NCBI GenBank assembly: GCA_016720635.1
Contig: JADKKF010000008.1
Span: 1-64,000 of the forward strand
DNA length: 64,000 bases
Direction of reading: 5' to 3'
Origin: Saprospiraceae bacterium
GTDB lineage: Bacteria > Bacteroidota > Bacteroidia > Chitinophagales > Saprospiraceae
The translations under genes were made by a program, and so were the position numbers. This document shows positions 24,348 through 33,160 of the stretch, piece by piece (within the stretch, counting starts at the first letter, position 1; every line of letters begins with the position of its first letter). The notes under the pieces are model-generated. The model saw only the letters and a program-made list of their open reading frames with translations. It ran no database searches and was not told the DNA's origin.

Positions 24348-26963
24348 ATGGTGATTTTAGATAAGATACGCGCAGCCATCAGCAAAGGCCTTACCACAAT
24401 AAATCTTTGGGGAGGAGGGCAAGAGGTTACTCAAGATTTTCGCCAAAAAGCCAGAAAGATGTGGAAATACTTTATTTTTTTCTTGGTAGGTATAGCTGGG
24501 CTCTTTATATTTTTAAGTCTAACAAAAATGCCCAGTTTGGAAGAGTTGGAAAATCCAATCAATGATTTTGCGACCGAAGTTTATTCCCCCAATGGAGAAG
24601 TTTTGGGTAGATATTATATCGAGAATCGGGTGGCCCTGCACTATAAAGACCTTAATCCAAATCTCGTAAAGGCATTGATAGCTACTGAAGATCAGCGATT
24701 TTACCAGCATGCTGGTATTGATTTTGAAGCAGTGGCAAGGGTTGCGACCAAGACCATTTTTATGATGGATAGGTCAGCGGGTGGAGGTAGTACCATCACA
24801 CAACAATTGGCAAAATTGCTTTTCTCGAATCGGGATTTTAGCGATATGGGATTTATCCGCAAGGCATTTTCTTTGGTTTTTATCAAGTTGAAAGAATGGA
24901 TTTTGGCGGTTAAGCTTGAGCGCAGATACACCAAAGAGGAGATCATAGCCATGTACCTCAATCAATTTAATTTTATCAATGGAGCCTATGGTATTGAAGC
25001 GGCTTCAGAAACATATTTTGGAAAAAATCAAAAAGATTTAGAACTCCACGAAGCAGCCACACTGATAGGTATGCTCAATAATCCAGCTTTATTCAATCCA
25101 AAGAGACGACCACTAAAGGTAATTGGAAGAAGAAATACCGTATTGCAAAAGATGGTAGAAAATGGTGTTTTAGACGAAAAAACCTATTTAAAATATGCAA
25201 AAATGCCTTTAGATATGACCAAATTTAAGGTTGAATCACATTCGGATGGAATTGCGAGGTATTTTTTGATGGAGCAAAGAAAAGATATCGAAAAAATATT
25301 GGCACTTCCAGAATGTAAGAAGCCAGATGGAACCAAATACAATATTTATCGTGACGGTCTAAAGGTTTATTCGACCATAGACCCTGTGATCCAAAAGAAG
25401 ACCGAAGAAGCCGTCAATGAACATATGGCAGAGGTCCAAAAAAGATTTTGGGCTGAGTGGAGAGGGCTAGATCCTTGGAAGGCTGATCCTGATAAAATTC
25501 CTTTAGAAATAAGGCAGGACGGCTTAAGGGATGCCATAAGACAATCTGATAGATACTATGCCATAAGAGAGGTTTATTTTGATGATGCTTTTCAAAAGCT
25601 AAAGGAAAAATCCAAGATTCAAGGCCTGCAAGACAAGGATTTGGAGATGCTTTTTAAAGATATTAATACCAAAAAATATTTTAAAGAAAAGCTAGCAAAA
25701 AGAGAAATATCCGAGGACAAAGTTCAAAAACTCAAACAGCTTCAAGATTTGGATGAATGGCCAAGTTTTAAAGAAGCGTGGTTAAATTTTCAATGGGCTG
25801 TAAAAAAGTCCTTTGACACACCCGTTAGGATGAAAGTATTTGCCTATGGAGCTGCAAATCAAGAAAGAGATACTACGATGACCCCATTGGACAGCATCAG
25901 ATACCATCACATGATACTTCAATGTGGAGTCATAGCCATAGAACCAAACACAGGCCATATAAAAGCTTGGGTAGGCGGGGTCAACTATAAAAGATTCCAA
26001 TACGACCACGTTAGAACCAACAGACAAGTTGGCTCTACATTTAAGCCATTTATTTATGCGACGGCTATCGAGCAAAGAGGTTTTAGTCCTTGTTTTCCCG
26101 TTGCTGATATTCAATATACAATCAAGCCAGGTGAAGCTAATTTTGAGATAGAAGAACCCTGGATACCGAAGAATTCAGAAGGTAGGTTTTCTGGACGTTC
26201 GATGAATCTTTACGAAGGTTTGCAAAAGTCTGTCAACTCTATTTCGGTTTATTTGATAAAACAAATCGGCGACACATACCCAATCAGGGGGATGTTGCAT
26301 TCGATGGGAATCGATAGCAACGCTAGGCGATATGACGGAGAATATAGGATTCCAAAACAACCATCCATTGCCTTAGGTTCAGCTGATTTGACAGCTTATG
26401 AGATGACCGCTGCATACGCTACCTTCGCCAATCACGGTATTTTTGTCAAGCCAACTTCCATCTTGGAAATTAGAGATAAAAATAACAAACTCATATATCG
26501 ATCGATCCCTGAAGAACAAGTGGCCATATCAAAGCCTGCTAACAATGCCATGGTGGAGCTCTTGAAATATGCTTTGAAAGAGGCAGCAGGATTTGCAGGT
26601 ACCACCTCAGAGGTCGGAGGTAAAACAGGGACTACCAATGATCACGTTGACGGGTGGTTTATGGGGATTACTCCCCAACTGGCAGTAGGAACTTGGGTTG
26701 GAGGTGACTCAAGATGGATTCGATTTAGGACATTTGCCAACGGTCAAGGAAGTAAAATGGCGCGTCCCATATTCTCTAAACTGATAGGAAAGCTTGAAAA
26801 ATTGCCCGATGTTTATGACGCTCATGCCAAATTCGTGAGACTACCACCCCCATTAGCCATAGAAACCAACTGTGCTAGGTACAGCAATCCAAATTCTGCG
26901 GTAATCCAACAGGGATCTAAAGATGAAGAAATGGACAAGGAATTTGAACAGGAGCATCTTTAA
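24348..26963 (+). CDS. Penicillin-binding protein 1A (class A, bifunctional)
   Basis: This enzyme polymerises lipid II into glycan strands and cross-links them in the periplasm. The 871 residues show a cytoplasmic head, one membrane helix (YFIFFLVGIAGLFIFLSL, about 40-60), a GT51 transglycosylase domain with ATEDQRFYQHAGIDF (Glu near 114), GGGSTITQQLAKLLFSN and EEIIAMYLNQFNFINGAYG. After a large inserted linker comes the transpeptidase domain with SxxK STFK at 563-566, SxN SVN at 628-630 and KTGT at 759-762. All catalytic motifs are intact. The next gene follows after 22 bases. Confidence 0.96.
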   Translation: MVILDKIRAAISKGLTTINLWGGGQEVTQDFRQKARKMWKYFIFFLVGIAGLFIFLSLTKMPSLEELENPINDFATEVYSPNGEVLGRYYIENRVALHYKDLNPNLVKALIATEDQRFYQHAGIDFEAVARVATKTIFMMDRSAGGGSTITQQLAKLLFSNRDFSDMGFIRKAFSLVFIKLKEWILAVKLERRYTKEEIIAMYLNQFNFINGAYGIEAASETYFGKNQKDLELHEAATLIGMLNNPALFNPKRRPLKVIGRRNTVLQKMVENGVLDEKTYLKYAKMPLDMTKFKVESHSDGIARYFLMEQRKDIEKILALPECKKPDGTKYNIYRDGLKVYSTIDPVIQKKTEEAVNEHMAEVQKRFWAEWRGLDPWKADPDKIPLEIRQDGLRDAIRQSDRYYAIREVYFDDAFQKLKEKSKIQGLQDKDLEMLFKDINTKKYFKEKLAKREISEDKVQKLKQLQDLDEWPSFKEAWLNFQWAVKKSFDTPVRMKVFAYGAANQERDTTMTPLDSIRYHHMILQCGVIAIEPNTGHIKAWVGGVNYKRFQYDHVRTNRQVGSTFKPFIYATAIEQRGFSPCFPVADIQYTIKPGEANFEIEEPWIPKNSEGRFSGRSMNLYEGLQKSVNSISVYLIKQIGDTYPIRGMLHSMGIDSNARRYDGEYRIPKQPSIALGSADLTAYEMTAAYATFANHGIFVKPTSILEIRDKNNKLIYRSIPEEQVAISKPANNAMVELLKYALKEAAGFAGTTSEVGGKTGTTNDHVDGWFMGITPQLAVGTWVGGDSRWIRFRTFANGQGSKMARPIFSKLIGKLEKLPDVYDAHAKFVRLPPPLAIETNCARYSNPNSAVIQQGSKDEEMDKEFEQEHL

Positions 26964-26985
26964 TTTTTATTTTTAATAAAGATAG

Positions 26986-27771
26986 ATGAATACCAAATTA
27001 CATTTTAAAAATTTTGGACAAGGAGATCCTTTGGTCATTTTGCATGGATTATTTGGCACTTTGGACAATTGGAATGGGATGGCTAAAATTTTGAGCGAAC
27101 GATTTTGCGTATTCACAGTAGATCTTAGGAATCACGGCCAGTCATTTCATGATGATGAAATGAATTACAAAGTTATGGTCAATGATTTGGTTGATTTTTT
27201 ACAATCTGAATGGATTTATGAATGTCATTTAATCGGACACTCGATGGGGGGGAAATTGGCAATGCAGTTCGCCTGTGATAACTCAGATATAGTCAAGTCG
27301 CTGGTAGTTTCAGACATTTCACCTAAAAAATATAAGGAAGGTCATGGTGATATATTTAACGCTTTGAATTCTATTGATTTGGAGACGGTGACAAAGAGAT
27401 CAGACGTGCAAAATGTGTTGGAAAAATTAGGTTTTGAGCCAGCCATTGTCTTGTTTTTGATGAAAAATTTGCATTTTAATACCATCACGGACGAGTATGA
27501 ATGGAAAATGAATCTACCCGTATTAACTAAAAACTACCCTCAGTTAATGGGAGAAGTTTGCGCAGGTCAAAAATACGATGGACCGACCCTTTTCTTGAAA
27601 GGAGACCATTCCGATTATATTACTAGCGAAGACTATCCACTCTTGGACAAAATATTTAAGCATAACCAAGTTCAGACTGTTCTCAATTCTGGGCATTGGA
27701 TTCACGCTGACAATCCAGGAGGATTCCTGCAGGAATTAAATAAATTTTACAATACATTGGCCATTCCATAA
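26986..27771 (+). CDS. Alpha/beta hydrolase (YbfF-like esterase)
   Basis: A 261-residue cytoplasmic alpha/beta hydrolase. VILHGLFGTLDNW is the oxyanion-hole region, VDLRNHGQS the conserved turn, LIGHSMGGKLAM the nucleophile elbow (Ser in GHSMG), and LNSGHWIHADNPG contains the catalytic His. The order and spacing are those of YbfF-type acyl-CoA or short-ester hydrolases. The natural substrate cannot be deduced. It starts 22 bases after the PBP1A stop and is probably co-transcribed. Confidence 0.9.
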   Translation: MNTKLHFKNFGQGDPLVILHGLFGTLDNWNGMAKILSERFCVFTVDLRNHGQSFHDDEMNYKVMVNDLVDFLQSEWIYECHLIGHSMGGKLAMQFACDNSDIVKSLVVSDISPKKYKEGHGDIFNALNSIDLETVTKRSDVQNVLEKLGFEPAIVLFLMKNLHFNTITDEYEWKMNLPVLTKNYPQLMGEVCAGQKYDGPTLFLKGDHSDYITSEDYPLLDKIFKHNQVQTVLNSGHWIHADNPGGFLQELNKFYNTLAIP

Positions 27772-27782
27772 AAAATATTACT

Positions 27783-27790
27783 TACATTTG
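27783..27790 (+). promoter_or_regulatory. Candidate promoter of the ECF sigma gene
   Basis: TACATTTG matches TAnnTTTG and a TTG at 27757-27759 lies 23 bases upstream, at the long end of the normal spacing. The predicted leader is about 50 bases. It lies just after the stop of the hydrolase gene. Confidence 0.45.
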
Positions 27791-27846
27791 TAAAACTTTG
27801 CTGAATAGCTGAAAAAGTGGTAAATTTGGAAGTATAATAGTCCTGC

Positions 27847-28407
27847 ATGGAAGAACTTTATTCTAGACTGGTAAAAGGATGTCAAAGTGCTAATCCACAT
27901 GCACAGAAGGAAGTTTTTGCCATTTTGGGTGGAAAGATAAAAGCCATTTGTTTTAGATACTGCAGCGATTTCCACATAGCCGAGGATTTGATGCAAGAAA
28001 GTTTTGTAACTGTTTTTAGCAAAATTGACCAATTTAATAATCTTGGAAGTTTTGAAGGATGGGTCAAGAGAATTGCAGTTAATACCTCACTCCAATGGCT
28101 CCGTAAACAGAAAGATTTTATATTGATGGATAATCTCCAATATACGAAAGAGAGAGATTGGACCGATCACGAGCATGAAGATGAATTGTTGGATGTTATT
28201 TCAGGAGAAAAACTGATACAAATCATAGCCCAATTGCCAAAAGGATATAGAGTCGTTCTTAATTTACATGCCATCGAAGGCTATTCTCATAGAGAGATTG
28301 GAGAAAAACTTGGCGTTACTGAAGTAACTTCTCGCACACAATATCACCGAGCCAAGAATTTATTGAAATTGAAAATATTACAGGAGTTGAAATTGGTTCA
28401 TTCGTAA
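27847..28407 (+). CDS. RNA polymerase sigma factor, ECF family
   Basis: A 186-residue group IV sigma factor. Region 2 spans about residues 18-90 (FRYCSDFHIAEDLMQESFVT; FEGWVKRIAVNTSLQWLRK) and region 4 about 118-172 (LPKGYRVVLNLHAIEGYSHR; EIGEKLGVTEVTSRTQYHRA). This is the usual Bacteroidota layout in which a membrane protein gene follows: here a protein with a short cytoplasmic N-terminus and one membrane helix starts 25 bases downstream. It should direct polymerase to a small regulon; the signal is unknown. Confidence 0.94.
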   Translation: MEELYSRLVKGCQSANPHAQKEVFAILGGKIKAICFRYCSDFHIAEDLMQESFVTVFSKIDQFNNLGSFEGWVKRIAVNTSLQWLRKQKDFILMDNLQYTKERDWTDHEHEDELLDVISGEKLIQIIAQLPKGYRVVLNLHAIEGYSHREIGEKLGVTEVTSRTQYHRAKNLLKLKILQELKLVHS

Positions 28408-28432
28408 CCAATAATTACACCATATACGCCGC

Positions 28433-29683
28433 ATGAGAGAAAGAGAATTTAATTCCAAGATACATCAAAAGGTAAAGGACGTAGAATACGTGCCTTCAGA
28501 AGATGCTTTTGGTAACATTATGAAAAGAGCGGAAAAGCCTTTTTGGTATAGCGTTTTTAGGAAAAGAAATTTTATATTCAGTGGGTTGTTTTTGATGGTC
28601 TCAGGTACTTTGGTGTATAATATCATGCCGCAGTTCTTTCAAGATATGGATTCAAAACCCTTGGTAGCCACAAACGCCATGACAATGCAAAATACAAATG
28701 CTTCTAGCGTTAGTGTTGTTGCAAAACCAAGAATAAACCAATCTGAAAAAGAAAGTACTCTTAAACAGGATATCGGTATTCGAATGAGCGACAAATTACA
28801 TGCCAATCATTTGGTGGAAAATGCAAGGATCACGCCACAAAATGTAGAAATAGCTACTAAAAATATAACAATCGACAACCAACAAATTATTTCTGTAACG
28901 GAAAAGCCATTAGAAGCTATAGATGTACTAGAGGCAAGAGCTATCTCAGAAGAGTATAGCAAGAGTCACATAATAGATATCAAACAATTAAGCCATCCAA
29001 CAGCTCAAGTCAGAGGTTCCCAAACCAAAATTAGGGTAATGGGTCAGATGGGGTATGCAGGGGCTCTATACAGAAGTAAAATCAATAATGAACCACTAAA
29101 GCAGGCATTGAAAGTCCTCAACGGTAATGGATTTACTCAGTCATTTTTAACCGTAGGTGCCAATTATGAATATCAAGGTAAGGGTAAGAATATGGCTTTT
29201 TATGCTGGGATTTCTTATGATCGACTAGAATTGGATATTTTAAAATACCAAATAGAATCCGCAGTGAATTCGACCAACGATCCATTATTTAGATCAGCTG
29301 GCAAATTGGAAGGTCAGGCAGCAGTGGTTTCAAAAACTATCTCTTTGCCCATCGGATTGAAATGGTATCCACTCGAAAGCACAAATTGGAAACTAGGATT
29401 TAGTACTGGAGGTTTTGTTAGTTACAATGCCGACAATGTCAATAATTTATGGAAAAATCAAGACGATCAAATTTCATATTTAGCCAATAAGAGTGATTTT
29501 AGGTCGCTAAATATGGGTTTGACAACAGGTGCATCGCTAGAATATAGGCTTAATAAACTGATTACTATTAGCTTCGAATCTCAGTTTGGTCTCAATTTTT
29601 GGAATACATACAAATCATCGTATCTGTATAGACAAAATAGATATTTCGGGACTACGGGTCTTGGTTTAGCATTTACCTTATAA
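28433..29683 (+). CDS. Membrane-anchored protein with barrel-like C-terminal domain, partner of the ECF sigma factor
   Basis: A 416-residue protein. Residues 1-45 are charged and presumably cytoplasmic (EFNSKIHQKVKDVEYVPSED), about 46-66 form a membrane helix (NFIFSGLFLMVSGTLVYNIM), about 70-190 are polar and low in structure, and about 195-416 are alternating strands typical of a small outer-membrane-type barrel (KIRVMGQMGYAGALYRSK; YFGTTGLGLAFTL). Such genes often follow ECF sigma genes in Bacteroidota and may act as an anti-sigma factor through the N-terminus; this is inference. How a helix-anchored protein could also form a barrel is unclear. No named domain was recognised. Confidence 0.7.
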   Translation: MREREFNSKIHQKVKDVEYVPSEDAFGNIMKRAEKPFWYSVFRKRNFIFSGLFLMVSGTLVYNIMPQFFQDMDSKPLVATNAMTMQNTNASSVSVVAKPRINQSEKESTLKQDIGIRMSDKLHANHLVENARITPQNVEIATKNITIDNQQIISVTEKPLEAIDVLEARAISEEYSKSHIIDIKQLSHPTAQVRGSQTKIRVMGQMGYAGALYRSKINNEPLKQALKVLNGNGFTQSFLTVGANYEYQGKGKNMAFYAGISYDRLELDILKYQIESAVNSTNDPLFRSAGKLEGQAAVVSKTISLPIGLKWYPLESTNWKLGFSTGGFVSYNADNVNNLWKNQDDQISYLANKSDFRSLNMGLTTGASLEYRLNKLITISFESQFGLNFWNTYKSSYLYRQNRYFGTTGLGLAFTL

Positions 29684-29722
29684 AATTTTTTCAAGAATTT
29701 TTGGGAAAAAAATCAACTCAGC

Positions 29723-30679
29723 ATGATTATTAATGGGATAGATATAAGCATCATTGTACCAATGCATAACGAGGAGGGCAATGTTAATCTTTTCTATCAA
29801 CGAGCTTCCAATACCCTAAAACAATTGGATGTTTCTTACGAGATTATTTTCATCAACGATGGAAGCAAAGACAATACACAATCACTGATATATCAGTTGT
29901 CAAAACAGGACGACGCGGTCAAATATATTGATTTGAGTAAAAATTTTGGCCATCAAATCGCAGTATCTGCAGGCCTTGCTCACGCAACGGGCAATGCCGT
30001 AGTCATCATTGATGCTGACTTACAAGATCCCCCAGAGCTTATCAGTGCCCTCTATCAAAAATTTAACCAGGGTTTTGATGTTGTTTATGCTAAAAGACGA
30101 AAAAGGCAGGGTGAATCCGCCATGAAGCTTTGGACAGCCTCCTTATTTTATCGGTTATTAAAAAAAATAACCAATGTCGATATGCCTTTGGATACAGGGG
30201 ATTTTAGGATTATCTCCCAGCGAATTGTCAAGATTCTCAACAATATGCCAGAACGAAATAAATTTTTGAGAGGACAGATTTCGTGGGTAGGATATAATCA
30301 GACATATGTAGAATACGACCGTGAAGCCCGCCAAAATGGGGATACATCCTATACCTATTCGAAGATGATTCGATTTGCTTTGGATGGCATCACTTCCTTT
30401 TCAGACATCCCACTTAGACTTGTTACTTATCTTGGACTATTCATCTCCGTAGTAACGGGTTTATTGACACTTTATGCTTTATATTCTAGGTTTATCTCCA
30501 AAGTTTACGCTGCTGGTTGGACATCGTTGATGATTGTTATCTTATTCTTCGGAGGCGTCCAAATGATAGCCATTGGAATTATAGGTGAGTATCTCAGTAG
30601 GATGAATGAAGATATACGCCAAAGACCCTTGTTTTTAATCAAAGAGACGAATCTGGAGAGTAAATCTAATGATGGATAG
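29723..30679 (+). CDS. Glycosyltransferase family 2 (GtrB/DPM1-like) with membrane helices
   Basis: A 318-residue membrane glycosyltransferase. ISIIVPMHNEEGNVNLFYQR and YEIIFINDGSKDNT form the nucleotide-binding start, and VVIIDADLQDPPELI has the DxD-like motif followed by the QDPPE block that marks polyprenyl-phosphate sugar transferases such as GtrB, ArnC and DPM1. Two helices at about 233-255 and 268-290 anchor the C-terminus. It probably moves a sugar from UDP- or GDP-sugar to undecaprenyl phosphate at the inner membrane. Its last 14 bases overlap the convergent lipoprotein gene. Confidence 0.9.
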   Translation: MIINGIDISIIVPMHNEEGNVNLFYQRASNTLKQLDVSYEIIFINDGSKDNTQSLIYQLSKQDDAVKYIDLSKNFGHQIAVSAGLAHATGNAVVIIDADLQDPPELISALYQKFNQGFDVVYAKRRKRQGESAMKLWTASLFYRLLKKITNVDMPLDTGDFRIISQRIVKILNNMPERNKFLRGQISWVGYNQTYVEYDREARQNGDTSYTYSKMIRFALDGITSFSDIPLRLVTYLGLFISVVTGLLTLYALYSRFISKVYAAGWTSLMIVILFFGGVQMIAIGIIGEYLSRMNEDIRQRPLFLIKETNLESKSNDG

Positions 30680-31088
30680 CATTTAGCCCGATATAGTGAA
30701 TTAGCATCCATTCACCAGAGATTTTAGCAAATCGACGTTGCAGTCCGATTGGTTTATCTTTCAAGATCATTTTTTCATTAATGATTTCATTGGGTAAAAT
30801 CGAATATTCTTTCCGATAACTTTCGTCAACCAAATCCTTGTGTAAAACCCAATCTTCCCTTTTCCAATAAAAATTATTTTCAACCAAGCCTAAGCTATCG
30901 GCATAAGACGGAATCCCTTCAAGCGGAAATATGATATGTTTCATTTGATATGAACTATCTGTATGAAATTTTTTATAAAATATTTTAAAATCGTCTGGCA
31001 GACTGGCATCTACTCCGCGGTTGGAAGAACCTGATTGACAAGCATTCAGAATACAAAAAATGACAAAGAAAAAGGGAAAATATTTCAT
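30666..31088 (-). CDS. Small lipoprotein, DUF4348-like
   Basis: A 140-residue lipoprotein: MKYFPFFFVIFCILNACQSG has an SPII lipobox (LNAC). DDFKIFYKKFHTDSSYQMKH followed by IIFPLEGIP and the closing SGEWMLIHYIG resemble DUF4348, a family of Bacteroidota envelope proteins with an NTF2/SnoaL-like feel; the assignment is tentative. The ATG overlaps the stop of the upstream phosphopantetheinyl transferase gene by four bases (ATGA), so translation is coupled. It is the last gene of a four-gene operon and its 3' end overlaps the convergent GT2 gene by 14 bases. Confidence 0.75.
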   Translation of the reverse strand: MKYFPFFFVIFCILNACQSGSSNRGVDASLPDDFKIFYKKFHTDSSYQMKHIIFPLEGIPSYADSLGLVENNFYWKREDWVLHKDLVDESYRKEYSILPNEIINEKMILKDKPIGLQRRFAKISGEWMLIHYIGLNAIHH

Positions 31089-31726
31089 AAAGTCAAAGTT
31101 GATATGGCAATATAATAATTATTTATTTTTTGAAAGTGCAAATCATAATATGACTTATTTGCTTTGTTCACTATGCCTAGGCCTTTGTTTTCTTCCATAA
31201 AGAGAACGCCTAAATCTTTTCTGAAATCAACTGATCCTAGTCCATAAGCTTTAAATAGGGCCTCCTTTGCGGACCAAAGCCAATGCAGGAAATCACCATC
31301 TGTATCGTGGCGACTCAGCCAGTCTAATTCCGCCTCATTGCAAAATTTACTGGATATGATTTTTAATTTGTTGGTGAAGATTTGAATATCCATCCCGATA
31401 GGATGGTGAGAGATGGCTGCTGCGCTCCATTCTTTAGAATGGCTTAATGATATATGCAATGAACTTCCTTCTAGATAGGGTTTATTCGCTTGTGTCTTCA
31501 AAACATTCAAGGGCAATAAATCAGGATAACTACTTTTTATCAAATTGAATAGACAAAATCTATTGGCAAGGGATTCTAGCCTTTTTTTTGGATTCTTTGC
31601 GTCGTGGATTGAGTCATCTAAAAATGACGAAGGTGTATTTTCAAAGTAAAAGTCTGCTGTTTGGTCCAACTTCATAAAACCTACAATGCTCGCATTTGGG
31701 TATTCTTCGGTTATAATTTGGCTCAT
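31085..31726 (-). CDS. 4'-phosphopantetheinyl transferase superfamily protein
   Basis: The enzyme transfers phosphopantetheine from CoA to the serine of a carrier protein. From ATG 31726 it has 213 residues, the Sfp-like double-domain length. SLHISLSHSKEWSAAAISHH, GMDIQIF (Mg-binding Asp, x, and second acidic position taken by Gln) and WLWSAKEALFKAYG are the three family signatures. The frame opens 11 codons earlier, but 31726 gives an ATGA overlap with the upstream gene and a clean start. Sfp-like enzymes usually modify carrier proteins of secondary metabolism or serve as general AcpS substitutes; no carrier gene is present nearby. The neighbours are three envelope proteins. Confidence 0.88.
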   Translation of the reverse strand: MSQIITEEYPNASIVGFMKLDQTADFYFENTPSSFLDDSIHDAKNPKKRLESLANRFCLFNLIKSSYPDLLPLNVLKTQANKPYLEGSSLHISLSHSKEWSAAAISHHPIGMDIQIFTNKLKIISSKFCNEAELDWLSRHDTDGDFLHWLWSAKEALFKAYGLGSVDFRKDLGVLFMEENKGLGIVNKANKSYYDLHFQKINNYYIAISTLTL

Positions 31727-32379
31727 TTTGAAGATGTATTTGATACCCGCAAGTACCATTTTTTCAAACGCTTGTCAAAAGATTGAATGATTTTGCTATA
31801 AGACTTTTCTAATGGTTGATTTAATAATAACAGAAAAAAACCAGCAGATTTTGTGGTCCTTTCAAAACTTGGAAAAGGTGGTGGAATTTGTGAAAAATTT
31901 TGGTCGTTGATTACGACTGCATCAAGCTTTTGTTCTGGCGTACTGCCTTTACGCATTATGAGATAATTAGCTGAATTCCAATCAGTAATGCTGTCTAAAG
32001 GAGCCGATCCACCGACAAAATATTTGGTAGAAGGGCTCTTCTTGAAATGTAAAAATGCTGTATCATACATGATAAAGTAAGGACTGAAAGAATAGTTTTC
32101 CTTCATGGCTTCGATCCAAGATTGATTAACTTTTTCTAGTTTTAACAGATCTTTTCTGTATCTAATAGCGGACTTTGATGTAGAATCTATTTGATTATAT
32201 TTTGCTACATTATTGCGCAAAGGGATATTATATGGCAGCATGACGACTAAAAAACCAGATTTTAGTTTCAGTATTTGGTCACTGGCCGTGTATAAAAGTT
32301 TAGAATCTTGACCCAATAAAGCAGTGCCACGAAATGATACAAATGCTGCCAGAAATAAAATTATTTTAAAAAAGGCCAT
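31723..32379 (-). CDS. Secreted protein of unknown function in the PPTase operon
   Basis: A 218-residue exported protein with a signal peptide (FFKIILFLAAFVSFRGTALL, cleavage near LLGQ). The mature part begins DSKLLYTASDQILKLKSGFL, a pattern of helix and strand that I recall from Bacteroidota proteins of unknown function annotated simply as hypothetical; VVMLPYNIPLRNNVAKYNQI and FFLLLLNQPLEKSYSKII are other conserved-looking segments. No catalytic motif is visible. It overlaps its upstream neighbour by one base (TAATG) and its downstream neighbour by four, so it belongs firmly to the operon. Confidence 0.7.
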   Translation of the reverse strand: MAFFKIILFLAAFVSFRGTALLGQDSKLLYTASDQILKLKSGFLVVMLPYNIPLRNNVAKYNQIDSTSKSAIRYRKDLLKLEKVNQSWIEAMKENYSFSPYFIMYDTAFLHFKKSPSTKYFVGGSAPLDSITDWNSANYLIMRKGSTPEQKLDAVVINDQNFSQIPPPFPSFERTTKSAGFFLLLLNQPLEKSYSKIIQSFDKRLKKWYLRVSNTSSK

Positions 32380-33056
32380 TAGTCTATTATTGAGGTTTTT
32401 TCTTCAGAATAAAATTCTGTCTCTAAATCAAGATTTATATTTCCTTTTGAATTTTTGATTATTTGCTTTTTTACCAAATAATATTTTATATTTCCAGCAT
32501 GTAAATTCTGTATCTTATCGGCTGGAATTTTTAGGATGGCGTCTGTTTTCCCTTTGATGTCAAAAACTTCTTGGGCGGTGTATTCTTGGTCATCGATCAG
32601 CATAAGAATCAATCCCTCTGCATTGTCTTTAGGATTCAATTTTACAGAAATTTCAACTCCATTCGTTTTGGAAAATGATTTAGGGGTAATCTCTACAATG
32701 GGTAGAACTTCAAAATCAAATCGAGTTTCCTCTTTATTTTCATTTTCTAGGCTTAGGTAATATTCCCCAGGTTTTAATGGACTCATTTCATAATTATAGG
32801 TTTGTCCAGCACCGAGATTAAATCTCGGAATCCTCTGCCCTTGGAAGAAAATATTTCGATTTAATGTATCGATTACATCAATAGTATCTTTTACGTTGAT
32901 GAATGTATTTAGCTGAACTTTTACTTGCTCGGTTCCAGAAATATACCTAACAAATCCACGGATGGTAAGCGATTTATTATCATTAGATTTGCATGATCCT
33001 AAGATAGCTAATAACCCTACGAAAAAGAGAATTTTAAATTTTTTATAAGACATCAA
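32379..33056 (-). CDS. Lipoprotein of unknown function, first gene of the PPTase operon
   Basis: A 225-residue lipoprotein: MSYKKFKILFFVGLLAILGS ends in the lipobox ILGSC. An ATG one codon earlier is equally possible. The rest is beta-rich, with an Ig-like middle part (YNYEMSPLKPGEYYLSLENE; VEISVKLNPKDNAEGLILML) and no enzymatic motif. The stop TAA overlaps the next ATG (TAATG). The product is probably a periplasmic or surface lipoprotein working with the secreted protein encoded next. No family could be named. Confidence 0.65.
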   Translation of the reverse strand: MMSYKKFKILFFVGLLAILGSCKSNDNKSLTIRGFVRYISGTEQVKVQLNTFINVKDTIDVIDTLNRNIFFQGQRIPRFNLGAGQTYNYEMSPLKPGEYYLSLENENKEETRFDFEVLPIVEITPKSFSKTNGVEISVKLNPKDNAEGLILMLIDDQEYTAQEVFDIKGKTDAILKIPADKIQNLHAGNIKYYLVKKQIIKNSKGNINLDLETEFYSEEKTSIID

Positions 33057-33160
33057 AATATATTTTTTGCAAAAATGGAAAAAAATCCCCTAAATATTAA
33101 ATGAACACAACAAAAGAATTCATGCTTATATTGTTCTAATAGAAAAAATAATTGTTGAAA

